Assembly (NCBI RefSeq): GCF_000315055.1
Contig: NZ_BAER01000024.1
Span: 1 to 64,000 of the forward strand
Direction of reading: 5' to 3'
Origin: Paraglaciecola polaris LMG 21857
GTDB taxonomy: Bacteria; Pseudomonadota; Gammaproteobacteria; Enterobacterales; Alteromonadaceae
Length of the DNA: 64,000 nucleotides
This document shows, in pieces, positions 26,724 through 36,600 of this stretch. Under the pieces are notes generated by a model that did no database searches, had not been told where the DNA came from, and worked only from the letters and a program-made list of their open reading frames with translations. The number at the start of each line of letters is the position of its first letter. The first letter of the stretch is position 1. The position numbers and the translations under genes are program-made.

Positions 26724-27725
26724 ATGAAAGCGATTGGTTATAAACGTCCCAGTGAAATATTAACGAGCGGTTCGTTACAGGAATATGTACATGAAGTTCC
26801 CGTTGCGACGGGTAGAGACTTGTTGGTTGAAATAAAAGCCATATCGGTTAACCCAGTTGATACCAAGCTTAGAGCCAACCTTCATGGTGGGGTAAGAGAA
26901 AAAATTCTCGGTTACGACGCGGTGGGTATCATCACCGCGGTGGGGGATGAGGTGAACCTCTTTAATGTAGGTGATCGCGTTTTCTATGCTGGTGATATGA
27001 CTCGCCAAGGCAGTAATGCTGAGTTTCAGTTAGTCGATGAGCGTCTTGTGGGTTTAGCACCGGCGACGATTTCAGATGCGCAAGCGGCAGCGCTGCCGTT
27101 AACGGCTGTTACAGCGTGGGAATTATTGTTTGACCGTCTGCAGCTTAATGCCGACAGTCAACAAAGCTTGTTAGTGATTGGCGCAGCCGGTGGGGTGGGC
27201 TCGATTTTGGTTCAGTTGGCGAAGCAACTGACTAAGGTAACTGTTATTGCAACCGCTTCTCGGGAAAAAAGTGCTGATTGGGTGCGTAAACTGGGCGCCG
27301 ATCATGTTATTAATCACCATGAATCTTTGCCTAAACAACTTGCCGAGCTGGGGTTTACCAGTGTGGATAATATTGTCAGTTTAACCAATACAGAGGATCA
27401 TTTTGACGAAATAGTCGAGAGCATTACCCCGCAAGGTAAGCTTGCGTTAATTGATGACCCAAGCAGCATTAAAATCGGGGCGTTAAAGAGAAAGAGTGTA
27501 TCTTTGCATTGGGAATTCATGTTTACCCGTTCCTTATACCAAACGGATGACATGCAAAAGCAACACGAAATATTAAGCCAAATCGCTAAGTTGATTGATA
27601 AGGGTACGTTAGTCACGACCTTAGGTGAACACTTGGGCAAAATTACCGTTGAAAATTTGCTTAAAGCCCATGCTATGCTTGAGTCGAAAAGCGCGGTAGG
27701 CAAGTTAGTACTCGAAGGCTTTTAA
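26724..27725 (+). CDS. Zinc-type alcohol dehydrogenase/quinone reductase family protein (MDR)
   Basis: NAD(P)H-dependent medium-chain reductase of 333 aa. It has AISVNPVDTKLR and GYDAVGIITAVGDEV in the GroES-like domain and the nucleotide-binding AAGGVGSILVQLAKQL, then ATASREKSADWVRKLGADHVINHHE. It lacks the cysteine and histidine ligands of zinc dehydrogenases, as in quinone reductase-like members (adh_fam_1 group), which reduce quinones or enones. GGAG 7 bp before the ATG at 26724 picks this start over a TTG at 26712. Physiological substrate unknown. Confidence 0.85.
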   Translation: MKAIGYKRPSEILTSGSLQEYVHEVPVATGRDLLVEIKAISVNPVDTKLRANLHGGVREKILGYDAVGIITAVGDEVNLFNVGDRVFYAGDMTRQGSNAEFQLVDERLVGLAPATISDAQAAALPLTAVTAWELLFDRLQLNADSQQSLLVIGAAGGVGSILVQLAKQLTKVTVIATASREKSADWVRKLGADHVINHHESLPKQLAELGFTSVDNIVSLTNTEDHFDEIVESITPQGKLALIDDPSSIKIGALKRKSVSLHWEFMFTRSLYQTDDMQKQHEILSQIAKLIDKGTLVTTLGEHLGKITVENLLKAHAMLESKSAVGKLVLEGF

Positions 27726-27840
27726 GCATTGTTTGGATAAACAATCAAAGCTAACGATAACCATTTTCCTTAACCCAAGGATATGCCTGTATGTCTTGTC
27801 ATGCTTGACTTAGCGGGCACATTAATTAGAGATAAAATAT

Positions 27841-28992
27841 ATGAAGGTTCAATCGAGTCCACCGAGCATACTTGCTCGCAAATTAACGTTACTAACCTTA
27901 ATCGGTGTGTGGGCATTAATCAGTTCACAAGCGTATGGGCAAAGCCAGCCAGAAAGTCAGCCACAAGACATTGCCCATGAACTCGAAACTTATGCGTTGT
28001 TTGATGAGAGCACGCCGCCTGGCAATATTGCCATTGGTCCTGATGGGCGTAAATTTCTCAGCGTGCATGGGTTTTACGGACAAGCCTTACGAATGGTTGA
28101 GTTATTTAACGATGGCTCGGTTAAGCCATACCCCAATAAAGCGTGGGCGTCAGCACCGGACGAAAATCAAATCGGTTTGTATAACGTGTTAGGGGTTGAC
28201 GTGGATCAGAAGGGAGTGCTGTGGATGCTAGATACGTCTAGCGATGATCATGCAGGTCGCTTGGTCGGTTGGAATACGCGCACCGAATCCCTTGAGAAAA
28301 TAATTTACATTGCCAAGCCTATGATCACCAGTGGTTCGTTTTTGAATGACTTAGCGATTGATAATAAACACGGCACCATTTATTTGGCCGATACCGCTGC
28401 AAACGAGCAAGCTGCTATTATCCTGGTTGATATAAAAACAGGACAAACAAGACGTGTACTAGAAGGCAGCCAGTTCACCCAGGCTGAAGATGTCGACATG
28501 TCAATCGACGGCACAGTGATCACCCTTGGTGGCGAACCAGTACGACTAGGTGTGAATCCGATCACCATCGATCCGGAATCGAATTGGCTTTATTTTGGCG
28601 CTATGTCAGGTACATCAATCTATCGAATCAAAACGGATGATTTGATTGACGTTAGCCTTGATATGTCCGCACTGGAAAACAAGATCCAGCGTTACGGTGA
28701 TAAATCCCTATCTGACGGTATTACGGTCGATGGCGGCGGTAATGTGTACGTCACCTCTGTTACGCAAGGCGCAATCGAAGTAACGGATTCCTCAGGCGAC
28801 AGCCGTACCTTATACAAGGATCAACGTATCGTGTGGCCAGATGGCTTTGCACATGGTCCCGATAACTATATTTATTTTACCGTGAACGAGTTACATCGCT
28901 CGCCCGTACTCAATGCCGGTAAAAATGCCAGTCAGGGGGAATTTAAAGTGATGCGTTTTCCGGCATTGTTTACGTCAAAAACGGCTCGTTAA
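27841..28992 (+). CDS. Yellow/major royal jelly-type beta-propeller protein, exported
   Basis: Exported 383-aa protein with a signal peptide (LLTLIGVWALISSQAYGQ). The rest repeats propeller strands: NIAIGPDGRKFLSVHGF, YNVLGVDVDQKGVLWMLDTS, FLNDLAIDNKHGTIYLADT, PITIDPESNWLYFGAMSGTSIYRI, SDGITVDGGGNVYVTS and WPDGFAHGPDNYIYFTVN. These match the MRJP/Yellow family, related to insect Yellow proteins and to SMP-30-like lactonases. Bacterial members have no settled activity. The ribosome binding site before the ATG at 27841 is weak. It follows the MDR gene by 115 bp and may be co-transcribed. Confidence 0.82.
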   Translation: MKVQSSPPSILARKLTLLTLIGVWALISSQAYGQSQPESQPQDIAHELETYALFDESTPPGNIAIGPDGRKFLSVHGFYGQALRMVELFNDGSVKPYPNKAWASAPDENQIGLYNVLGVDVDQKGVLWMLDTSSDDHAGRLVGWNTRTESLEKIIYIAKPMITSGSFLNDLAIDNKHGTIYLADTAANEQAAIILVDIKTGQTRRVLEGSQFTQAEDVDMSIDGTVITLGGEPVRLGVNPITIDPESNWLYFGAMSGTSIYRIKTDDLIDVSLDMSALENKIQRYGDKSLSDGITVDGGGNVYVTSVTQGAIEVTDSSGDSRTLYKDQRIVWPDGFAHGPDNYIYFTVNELHRSPVLNAGKNASQGEFKVMRFPALFTSKTAR

Positions 28993-29217
28993 TCTCGTTA
29001 AACAGGGGATCGTATTCGATAAGAACAAGTAAATCTGAACCAAAAACGTCGTGTTAACTCATACCCAGTAACTGCGGCGTTTGATAAATCAAATGGGCTA
29101 AAATAAACGAGCTCAAAACGCCGTTAAGTGTCTTTGATTAAATCACAGCAGATCTTGTTGCGTTAGACGGGGAAATCAGCTCACTAACGCCCCATTTTAA
29201 CGATAAGGAGTGGCAAA

Positions 29218-29871
29218 TTGAGTAATTTAAGAGAGCAAACTAAAGCGCAAGTAGCCAAGTCGCGCCAAGCCAAACCTGAATTTATGCGAATGATGGATGA
29301 GTTGATGCAACAAGCGCATGAGTTTGAACAAGGTAAAGAGGCGGTGCTCGTCGGCCAACCGGGGCCTGAATTCAGTTTACCGAATGTGCAGGGTAACGAT
29401 GTAACGTTAGCGGAATTACGCGCCAAAGGCCCAGTGGTGGTGACCTTCTACCGAGGTGACTGGTGCCCGTATTGCAATCTACAACTTAGAGCATTGCAGT
29501 CTATTCTGGGTGATATTCATCAACTTGGCGCTGAACTGGTAGCGATTAGCCCGCAAATACCAGATGATAGCTTATCGCAAAAAGAAAAATCCGAAATAGC
29601 ATTTCCAGTATTATCAGACCAAGATGCTCAAGTCGCGGCTGCTTATGGTGTGGCGTGGCAGGTGCCGGAGTTGATTTTAGCGCATATGCGTAAAGACAGA
29701 GGTCTGGATTTAGCGCAAATTAATAATGGCAACGGCAGCGTATTACCTATCCCCGGAACCTTTATTATTGGCCGGGATGGCGTGGTACTTTGGCGATACG
29801 TTGATGTGGATTACAGAAAGCGCGCCGAGCCTGGCGACATACTGAGCGCACTTAAGGCGTATCAAGGCTAG
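29218..29871 (+). CDS. Peroxiredoxin-like (AhpC/TSA family) protein
   Basis: Thioredoxin-fold peroxidase-like protein of 217 aa. The active-site region YRGDWCPYCNLQLRAL has the peroxidatic-position Cys in a CPYC motif, preceded by VGQPGPEFSLPNVQGNDVTLAEL and followed by FPVLSDQDAQVAAAYGVAWQ and IPGTFIIGRDGVVLWRYVDVDYRKRAEP. An N-terminal helix of about 45 residues precedes the domain. It probably reduces peroxides or acts as a thiol oxidoreductase in the cytoplasm. The start is a TTG at 29218 with AAGGAG 8 bp upstream. No reductase partner is adjacent. Confidence 0.85.
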   Translation: MSNLREQTKAQVAKSRQAKPEFMRMMDELMQQAHEFEQGKEAVLVGQPGPEFSLPNVQGNDVTLAELRAKGPVVVTFYRGDWCPYCNLQLRALQSILGDIHQLGAELVAISPQIPDDSLSQKEKSEIAFPVLSDQDAQVAAAYGVAWQVPELILAHMRKDRGLDLAQINNGNGSVLPIPGTFIIGRDGVVLWRYVDVDYRKRAEPGDILSALKAYQG

Positions 29872-30205
29872 CGTCAGTAATAAGGCTGGGGATTTATCTA
29901 TATTGATGACGGGCGTTTAGTTCACCCTAAAGGGGGGATAAACACAGGTCATGGGGTTCCTTTCAATATGAAATCAGGGTTTTATTCAGTTCTTTTACTG
30001 GATGTAAACCCGCTTTTCTCTAAAACACCCAGACTGTATTTTGGGTTTATTTAAGCGCGTTTATCAAGCCATCGTATGGTTTTCAACTTATTGTACTGAT
30101 TCACTTTTCTGACTGCAGAGCTTGCTTGCGGTGGCCAAACAATAGTGGTTTTATAAACAGTATTTTTGCTACACTTGGCTATCAATTTCCAAAGTGAAGT
30201 TCGTC
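29872..30205. other. Intergenic region before recC, nothing recognised
   Basis: About 330 bp, presumably holding the recCBD promoter. No gene, relic or clear terminator recognised. Confidence 0.45.
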
Positions 30206-33200
30206 ATGTTACATCTGGTTCAGTCTAATAAAATGGAAAGTCTTGCTGCCTATCTCATTGGTTGGTTAGGTGAGAGTAAAAGTACTCTGCAAAACATATT
30301 TTCCCCTGATGTAGTGCTGGTACAAAGCCCCGGAATGGCTCAGTGGCTAAAAATTGAGATAGGACAAGCACTTGGCATTGCAGCCAATATTGATTTTCCG
30401 TTGCCCTCCAGTTATATCTGGCAATTGTACAAGGGACATGTGGCTGATTTACCAGAGCAATCCGCCTTCACCAAAGACAACATGACTTGGAAACTCATGA
30501 GTATTTTGCCTAGCATGAGTGGCAAACCTGAGTTTGCCAGCATTGCCCAGTACTTAAATGACGACCAACCCCTCAAGCTTTACCAGTTGTGCCAAAAAAT
30601 AGCCGATATCTATGACCAATATCTGGTTTATCGTCCTGAGTGGATTTTGACTTGGGAGCAAGGCGAGAATAACTTGCCTGATACCGACGTTGATGCTCAG
30701 CCTTGGCAACCTATTTTGTGGCGCGCCTTAGTCGACTTTGCCAAAGGGTTAAATGAATATCCTTTTCATCGGGCGAATTTACATCAACGCTTACTAACCG
30801 AATTAACAAAAATTAACCACCAAGACGAGGCGTTAAAACCGTTATTCGTATTTGGCTTGTCTGCCATGCCCGTGCAACAACTAGAGATTTTTGCGGCTTT
30901 GGCAAAAACACGTGACGTGATCATATTCTGGTTTAACCCCAGTGCTCACTATTGGGGAGATATTGTTGATAACAAACAGGTTTTACAAGCCAAATTGCAA
31001 ACCTTATTAAAACAGGCGAGTGATGAGTTTGCAGGCGGCATCAGCGGAGTGGAAGATTATTTGCTGGTGGGGAATCCATTATTAGCATCATGGGGCAAGC
31101 AAGGGCGGGATTATCAGGATATGATCTTAGGCTTAGAGGTAGAGCTACACGATGCGTTTATCGAGCAAAGGCCTGAAAGCTTGTTAGAGCATATGCAACA
31201 TGAAGTGCTCGCGCTGACCCATCGAGGCGCTGCTGAGCCTCTGCCAGCAGAAGAGTTGTTGTCAAACGGTGAGCACTATCCCAAGATAGCAATTGGGCAA
31301 GAGGACAGCACGCTTCAGGTTCACGCTTGTCATTCGCCGGTACGTGAGCTTGAAGTATTGCATGATCAGCTGTTGCATCTTTTTGCCCAAAATTCCGAAC
31401 TACATCCTGGCGATGTCATCGTTATGATGCCAGATGTTGCGGGCTATGCTCCGATCATTGATGGGGTCTTCGGTGGCACAGATAAAGCCTTGAACATTCC
31501 CTATGCAATTTCTGATCGCAATGCTCAGCAAGAATCTCCCTTATTGAACAGTTTCATGCAGCTCATGTCGCTGCATCAAAGCCGTATTGGATTGTCTGAT
31601 GTATTAGCCTTGTGCGAAGTACCCGCCGTGCAGCGTAAATTTGATATTAACCCTGAGGAATTTGATTTACTGAGTGTTTGGCTCGGCGATGCAGGTGTGC
31701 GTTGGGGCTGGGATGGTGAGGATAAGTTACGCTGGGCGCTGCCCAATGAACCTCAGAATACCTGGTTGTTTGGTTTACAACGCTTGCTGGCCGGTTATGC
31801 CATGGGCGGTCAAGGTATGTTCGACGACTCTGTACAACAAATTGCGCCTTACGAGCATATTGAAGGTCAACATGTTATTGCCTTGGGCAAATTTTATCTG
31901 TTTAGCCGTGAGTTAGGTAAAGCGTTAGCGTTTTGTCAGCAAAGCGCTAGCCTTGAAATGAAGAAACAAGGGGCTCTTGCGCTGATTGAACAAGTATATC
32001 TGCCTGACGATGATGACCAGTCATACATACTGCAGTTGCGTCAATCTATTGAACAAATGACCGCGCACCAAAATCAATATACCGGCGAGATTGTACACGA
32101 TGTATTTCTGGCTGAACTTGAACAGAATCTGTCGAGTAAAGGTGTTGGTCAACGATTTTTAGCCGGCTATGTCAATTTTTGTACTCTCATGCCCATGCGA
32201 AGTGTGCCGTTTAAGGTAGTGTGCCTGTTAGGGTTAAACGATGGCGATTACCCAAGACAAGTTGTGCCAGTCGGCTTTGACTTGATGCGGATAGGCAAAG
32301 GCCGACGGGGGGATCGTTCCCGTAGACTAGACGATAGATATTTGTTTTTAGAGGCAATATTATCAGCACGTAAACGTCTTTATTTAAGTTTTCAAGGTTT
32401 TAGCGCCAAGGATAACTCTCCGCGCAGCCCGTCAATATTACTCAGCGAATTACTTGAATATACCGAGCAAACATTTTGCTTAGTAGGCGATGATGGATTA
32501 ACACCAGATGCCTGCGTACATAACTTACATCAGCATATATATCACGAACATGCGTTGCAGCCGTTTAATCCAAGGTATTTCAGTGCCGATGATGAGAGGA
32601 TATCGCAGCGCAGTTTTCAAACTCATTGGTTGGCATTGGCGCAGCAACTTGACGAGGGCTATGTTGCTAGGGATGAACCATTGGACTTTTGTCCAATGCC
32701 GTTGTCCATATTACCCGATGTGGCACATACGAGCGAGGTTGAATTAGACGAGTTATTGCAATTTTTCAGTAACCCAGCGAAAGCTTTTTTTAGCCAGCGC
32801 TGGCAAACGCGTTTAACCCGTATTTATGATGTGCAAAGCGATGATGAACCGTTTGAGCTTGATGCACTTTCTCGCTATGTATTAAACGAGCGGTTTGTCA
32901 CAACAGAGCATCAGGATTGGACCGCTCGCTTGCGTGCTGAAGGTAAATTACCCACTGGCAATATTGCGGACATCAGTTTGCAGCCGATTCGTAAACAGTC
33001 TCAAGCATTAGCTGATGCACTCGCCGCTATCATTGGCGGGCCCCTTGATGAGGTGCGTCCTAAACGCGAGGAGATCAATCTTGAACTGAGCTGTCTATGC
33101 CCGCTAACGTCTGACCTTGACAGTGCTAGCTCCGGATCTCAAACGCAGAGCAACACTGTGCTGCAAAGTATCCAAATAACCGGTTGGATTGATAACTTGT

Positions 33201-33667
33201 ATAACGGTAATTTACTCTTTTGGCGACCAGGTAAGGTGAAAGGCAATAACATTACGCAATTATGGTTAACCTGGCTGGCCTTGTGTGCCAACGGCAGCGT
33301 AGCTAAGGATAAGTGTGCATATTTTGTTGGCATAGACGATAAAGAACCGTTTCGTGTGGGCGTTGTTGATATGGCTGAAGCAAAAACGCAGCTTGCTGTT
33401 TTTATACGTTACTGGCGTATAGGACAGCGACAGGTGCTGCACTTTTATCCTAAAACGGCCTACGAGTGGTTAAGTGTGCAGGATGAAACAAAAGCGTTGT
33501 TAAAAGCACAGCAGGCATTTTATGGCAGTCATTTTGCCAAAGGTGAGGGAGAGGAGCCGCATATTCGCAGAGTTTGCCCTGATTTGACCCAACACTTTGA
33601 CGCTTTCAGTGATGTGAGTCACGCGTTACTTGGCCCCTTATTTGACGAATTAGGAAGCCAATCATGA
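30206..33667 (+). CDS. recC: Exodeoxyribonuclease V subunit gamma (RecC)
   Basis: RecC subunit of the RecBCD helicase-nuclease that repairs double-strand breaks and reads Chi. About 1153 aa, similar to E. coli RecC. N-terminal MLHLVQSNKMESL, VQSPGMAQWLKIEIGQALGIAANIDFPLPSSYIWQ and DQYLVYRPEW follow RecC closely, as do VGNPLLASWGKQGRDY and the helicase-like core VCLLGLNDGDYPRQ...FDLMRIGKGRRGDRSRRLDDRYLFLEAILSAR. As in other RecC proteins, no working Walker A is expected. The ATG at 30206 is chosen because it matches the family N-terminus; a GTG lies 12 bp upstream. Its stop overlaps the recB start by 4 bp (ATGA). Confidence 0.95.
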   Translation: MLHLVQSNKMESLAAYLIGWLGESKSTLQNIFSPDVVLVQSPGMAQWLKIEIGQALGIAANIDFPLPSSYIWQLYKGHVADLPEQSAFTKDNMTWKLMSILPSMSGKPEFASIAQYLNDDQPLKLYQLCQKIADIYDQYLVYRPEWILTWEQGENNLPDTDVDAQPWQPILWRALVDFAKGLNEYPFHRANLHQRLLTELTKINHQDEALKPLFVFGLSAMPVQQLEIFAALAKTRDVIIFWFNPSAHYWGDIVDNKQVLQAKLQTLLKQASDEFAGGISGVEDYLLVGNPLLASWGKQGRDYQDMILGLEVELHDAFIEQRPESLLEHMQHEVLALTHRGAAEPLPAEELLSNGEHYPKIAIGQEDSTLQVHACHSPVRELEVLHDQLLHLFAQNSELHPGDVIVMMPDVAGYAPIIDGVFGGTDKALNIPYAISDRNAQQESPLLNSFMQLMSLHQSRIGLSDVLALCEVPAVQRKFDINPEEFDLLSVWLGDAGVRWGWDGEDKLRWALPNEPQNTWLFGLQRLLAGYAMGGQGMFDDSVQQIAPYEHIEGQHVIALGKFYLFSRELGKALAFCQQSASLEMKKQGALALIEQVYLPDDDDQSYILQLRQSIEQMTAHQNQYTGEIVHDVFLAELEQNLSSKGVGQRFLAGYVNFCTLMPMRSVPFKVVCLLGLNDGDYPRQVVPVGFDLMRIGKGRRGDRSRRLDDRYLFLEAILSARKRLYLSFQGFSAKDNSPRSPSILLSELLEYTEQTFCLVGDDGLTPDACVHNLHQHIYHEHALQPFNPRYFSADDERISQRSFQTHWLALAQQLDEGYVARDEPLDFCPMPLSILPDVAHTSEVELDELLQFFSNPAKAFFSQRWQTRLTRIYDVQSDDEPFELDALSRYVLNERFVTTEHQDWTARLRAEGKLPTGNIADISLQPIRKQSQALADALAAIIGGPLDEVRPKREEINLELSCLCPLTSDLDSASSGSQTQSNTVLQSIQITGWIDNLYNGNLLFWRPGKVKGNNITQLWLTWLALCANGSVAKDKCAYFVGIDDKEPFRVGVVDMAEAKTQLAVFIRYWRIGQRQVLHFYPKTAYEWLSVQDETKALLKAQQAFYGSHFAKGEGEEPHIRRVCPDLTQHFDAFSDVSHALLGPLFDELGSQS

Positions 33668-36600
33668 TCCCATTAGATACCAAAACCTTTCCTTTAGTGG
33701 GCTCATCATTAATTGAAGCGAGCGCAGGTACAGGTAAAACATACACCATAGTGAATTTGTATTTACGTTTACTGTTAGGGGATGAGTGTGCACCTCTGAG
33801 TGTGGACAAAATATTGGTGGTGACCTTCACCAATGCGGCCACCGCAGAGCTGAAACAACGTATTCGCCAGCGCCTGCACAGCGCGTATTTAGATTTTTAC
33901 GCAGGCGAGAGTACAGATGAGTTTACCCAATATCTCATTGAGCGCAGTGCCAATCTTGAGCTCGCTTGCCACCGTTTATTGTTAGCGATCAAACAAATGG
34001 ACGATGCTTCCGTGTTCACTATTCACGGCTTTTGCCAGCGCATGCTCAGCTTGCATGCGTTTGAGAGTGGGGCAATGTATGAGCAAAGTCTGGTTCTTGA
34101 TGAATCTCAGTGGTTAAAACTGGCAGTAGAAGATTACTGGCGGGGGCATATGGTCAATATCCCCGTGGGGATCTTAAAAGAGGTCCTTAAAATATGGCGC
34201 GGCCCATCTGCACTGCAATCGAATTTGCAGTCGTTGTTATATCGTCATGTCACGCCACTGCAAACCGTTGATATTGCCACGAGTCATCAAAGTGTTGAAG
34301 GTTATATTGCAGCGGTGCATGAAACGAAACGCTGGTGGTTAAACAACACAGTTGCGACTCAAATTTCTGAAGCTGGGCTTAAAGCGAATACCAAATTGGG
34401 TAAAGTCGATTTCATCGAAAAAATGCAAGCCTTTTGCCTAAGCGATGAGACACAAGCGGATTTTGACAAAGATGTGTGGCATGCGTTTAGACCTGAAAAA
34501 ATCACGAGTGCCATGAAAAAAACCTCGAAAAGCCTAACGCATTTGGACTTTACCCGCTTTGAAGCACTGGTGCGTTTGCAACAGCAATGTCACGAGCAGC
34601 TTTTACTGGCCTACAGTCTGGATGCACTGAAAGAGATTGCATCGAATTTGGCTAGCAATAAGAAACGTTTGCAGTTGCTGTCTCCAGACGATTTACTGAG
34701 TAATTTACACCGAGCCTTAACTGACCAAGTATTGCCAATTCAGACAGGCGACGGCGGGGCACAAACGCAACAGTCTCTGGCAAAAGCGATTCAGTTGAGT
34801 TACCCCGCCGCGCTTATTGATGAGTTCCAAGATACGGATCCTATTCAGTTTGATATTTTCCGTATTATTTATACGCAAGACTTTAGCGATATTCAGCCTT
34901 GTTGGGTGGCTATTGGCGACCCGAAACAGGCTATTTATGCGTTTCGTGGGGCTGATATTCATACCTATATTGCTGCCAAAGAGCTGGTGGACCCGTCGCA
35001 CCAATTTACCTTAGGAACGAATTGGCGCTCTCAACCTAGCTTGGTTGAAGGGGTGAATACTTTGTTTAGCCAAAGTGAAGCCGGTTTCTTATTTAAAGAC
35101 AGTATTCCATTTCAAGCGGTGAACAGCGTCGAGCAGAAAAATGGCTTACAGCTTGTGGGGCAAAAGCACAATAGTTTGGACTTTCACCATTTACTCAGTG
35201 ATAGCGGCGCTCCCCTTAGCTGGGGAGATGCGCAAAGTGCCATGGCTAAACACTGTGCATGGCGTATTGCTGATTTTATCGCCCAAGGTGCAAATGGCGA
35301 AGCGAAAATAGCGCAGCGCGCGCTTATGCCCGGAGATTGCTGCGTATTGGTGCGGGATCGAAACGAAGCGGATACGATTAAACAATCCCTCGCTGAGCTC
35401 GGGGTCGATAGCATGTTTTTGGCTCGTAAAAGCGTATTTGCAAGTCAAACCGCTGTGGATTTGTTTGCCATAGTGCAAGCGCTGGCGAACCCTAGCCATG
35501 ACCGTTATTTACGCGGCGCCATCAGCAGTGAATTATTTTGTTATGACGCCCAAGCACTAGACGACCTATTCAGTGACGAATGGCAGTGGCAAAAATTGGT
35601 AGAGCAATTTGCCTATTGGCACCAGCTTTGGCAGCGACACGGTTTGATGATGGCGTTAAACATTTTGATGCGCCATTTCGGTCTCGCCGAACGACTGGTG
35701 GCGCATTATCGTGATGGACAGCGACGTTTAACTGACTTACGTCATTTAGTCGAATTGCTGCAAGTGCAAAGTCAATTAATGACTGGGGAAAGTCAAATGT
35801 TGCACTGGTTTCAAGAGCATCTAGCCGAGCCAGATAACGATAATGAAGGCCAGCAAATTCGACTAGAGACAGAGCAAAATTTAGTGCAAATCATCACCCA
35901 GCACACCAGTAAAGGATTGGAATACCCGCTAGTCTTTATTCCGTTTGCTGCACGCTGCCGTGAAATGAAAGAAGCTATTTATCACAGTGAGAAAGAAGGC
36001 CTAGTCATTGATTTTCTGGCTGCTGATGCCAACTTAGCATTAGCGGATCATGAACGCTTAGCAGAAGACATTCGCTTACTGTATGTGGCGTTGACGCGGG
36101 CGGTGCATTACTGTTTTATCGGTCTGTGGAATAACAGTCATCCGCAACGTAAAAAAGAATCACAGTTGTTACAAACGGCGCTCGGTCGGGTGCTGTTTAA
36201 CCAAGACAGTCAAATGAGCGACGCGGTTATCGCTAAGCGTTTAGATGACTTAGGCCGTGATATAGATGTGGGCTATCACGGGTTTAGTGCTCATGATGCG
36301 CAACGCGCAGTCAATGATTTAAAACAAATTCAACAGGCCCGAAGTGTGCAAAATACTGATAATAGTGCCTCGAGCAATAGGCTAACTAGGTTAACAGCTG
36401 CACATTTACCCCATGGGGTGACTCGGCGTTGGCGGTTAACCAGCTACTCTGCGATTAGCAGTCAGCAACATCATGAATTTCTATCCCCGGGACTTGATGA
36501 AGGCAACGATAAGATTGATTTACTGGCCAGTATTGGGACGCAATCTGGCGTTGAGACAGTAGTTAATAGACCGGCGCAACCATCTTCTGAACAATCTGCA

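Noticed and set aside
27783-27845. Short frame VCLVMLDLAGTLIRDK resembling HAD hydrolase motif I
   Set aside because: Only about 20 codons match and the rest is the leader of the next gene. A match this short can arise by chance in 64 kb.
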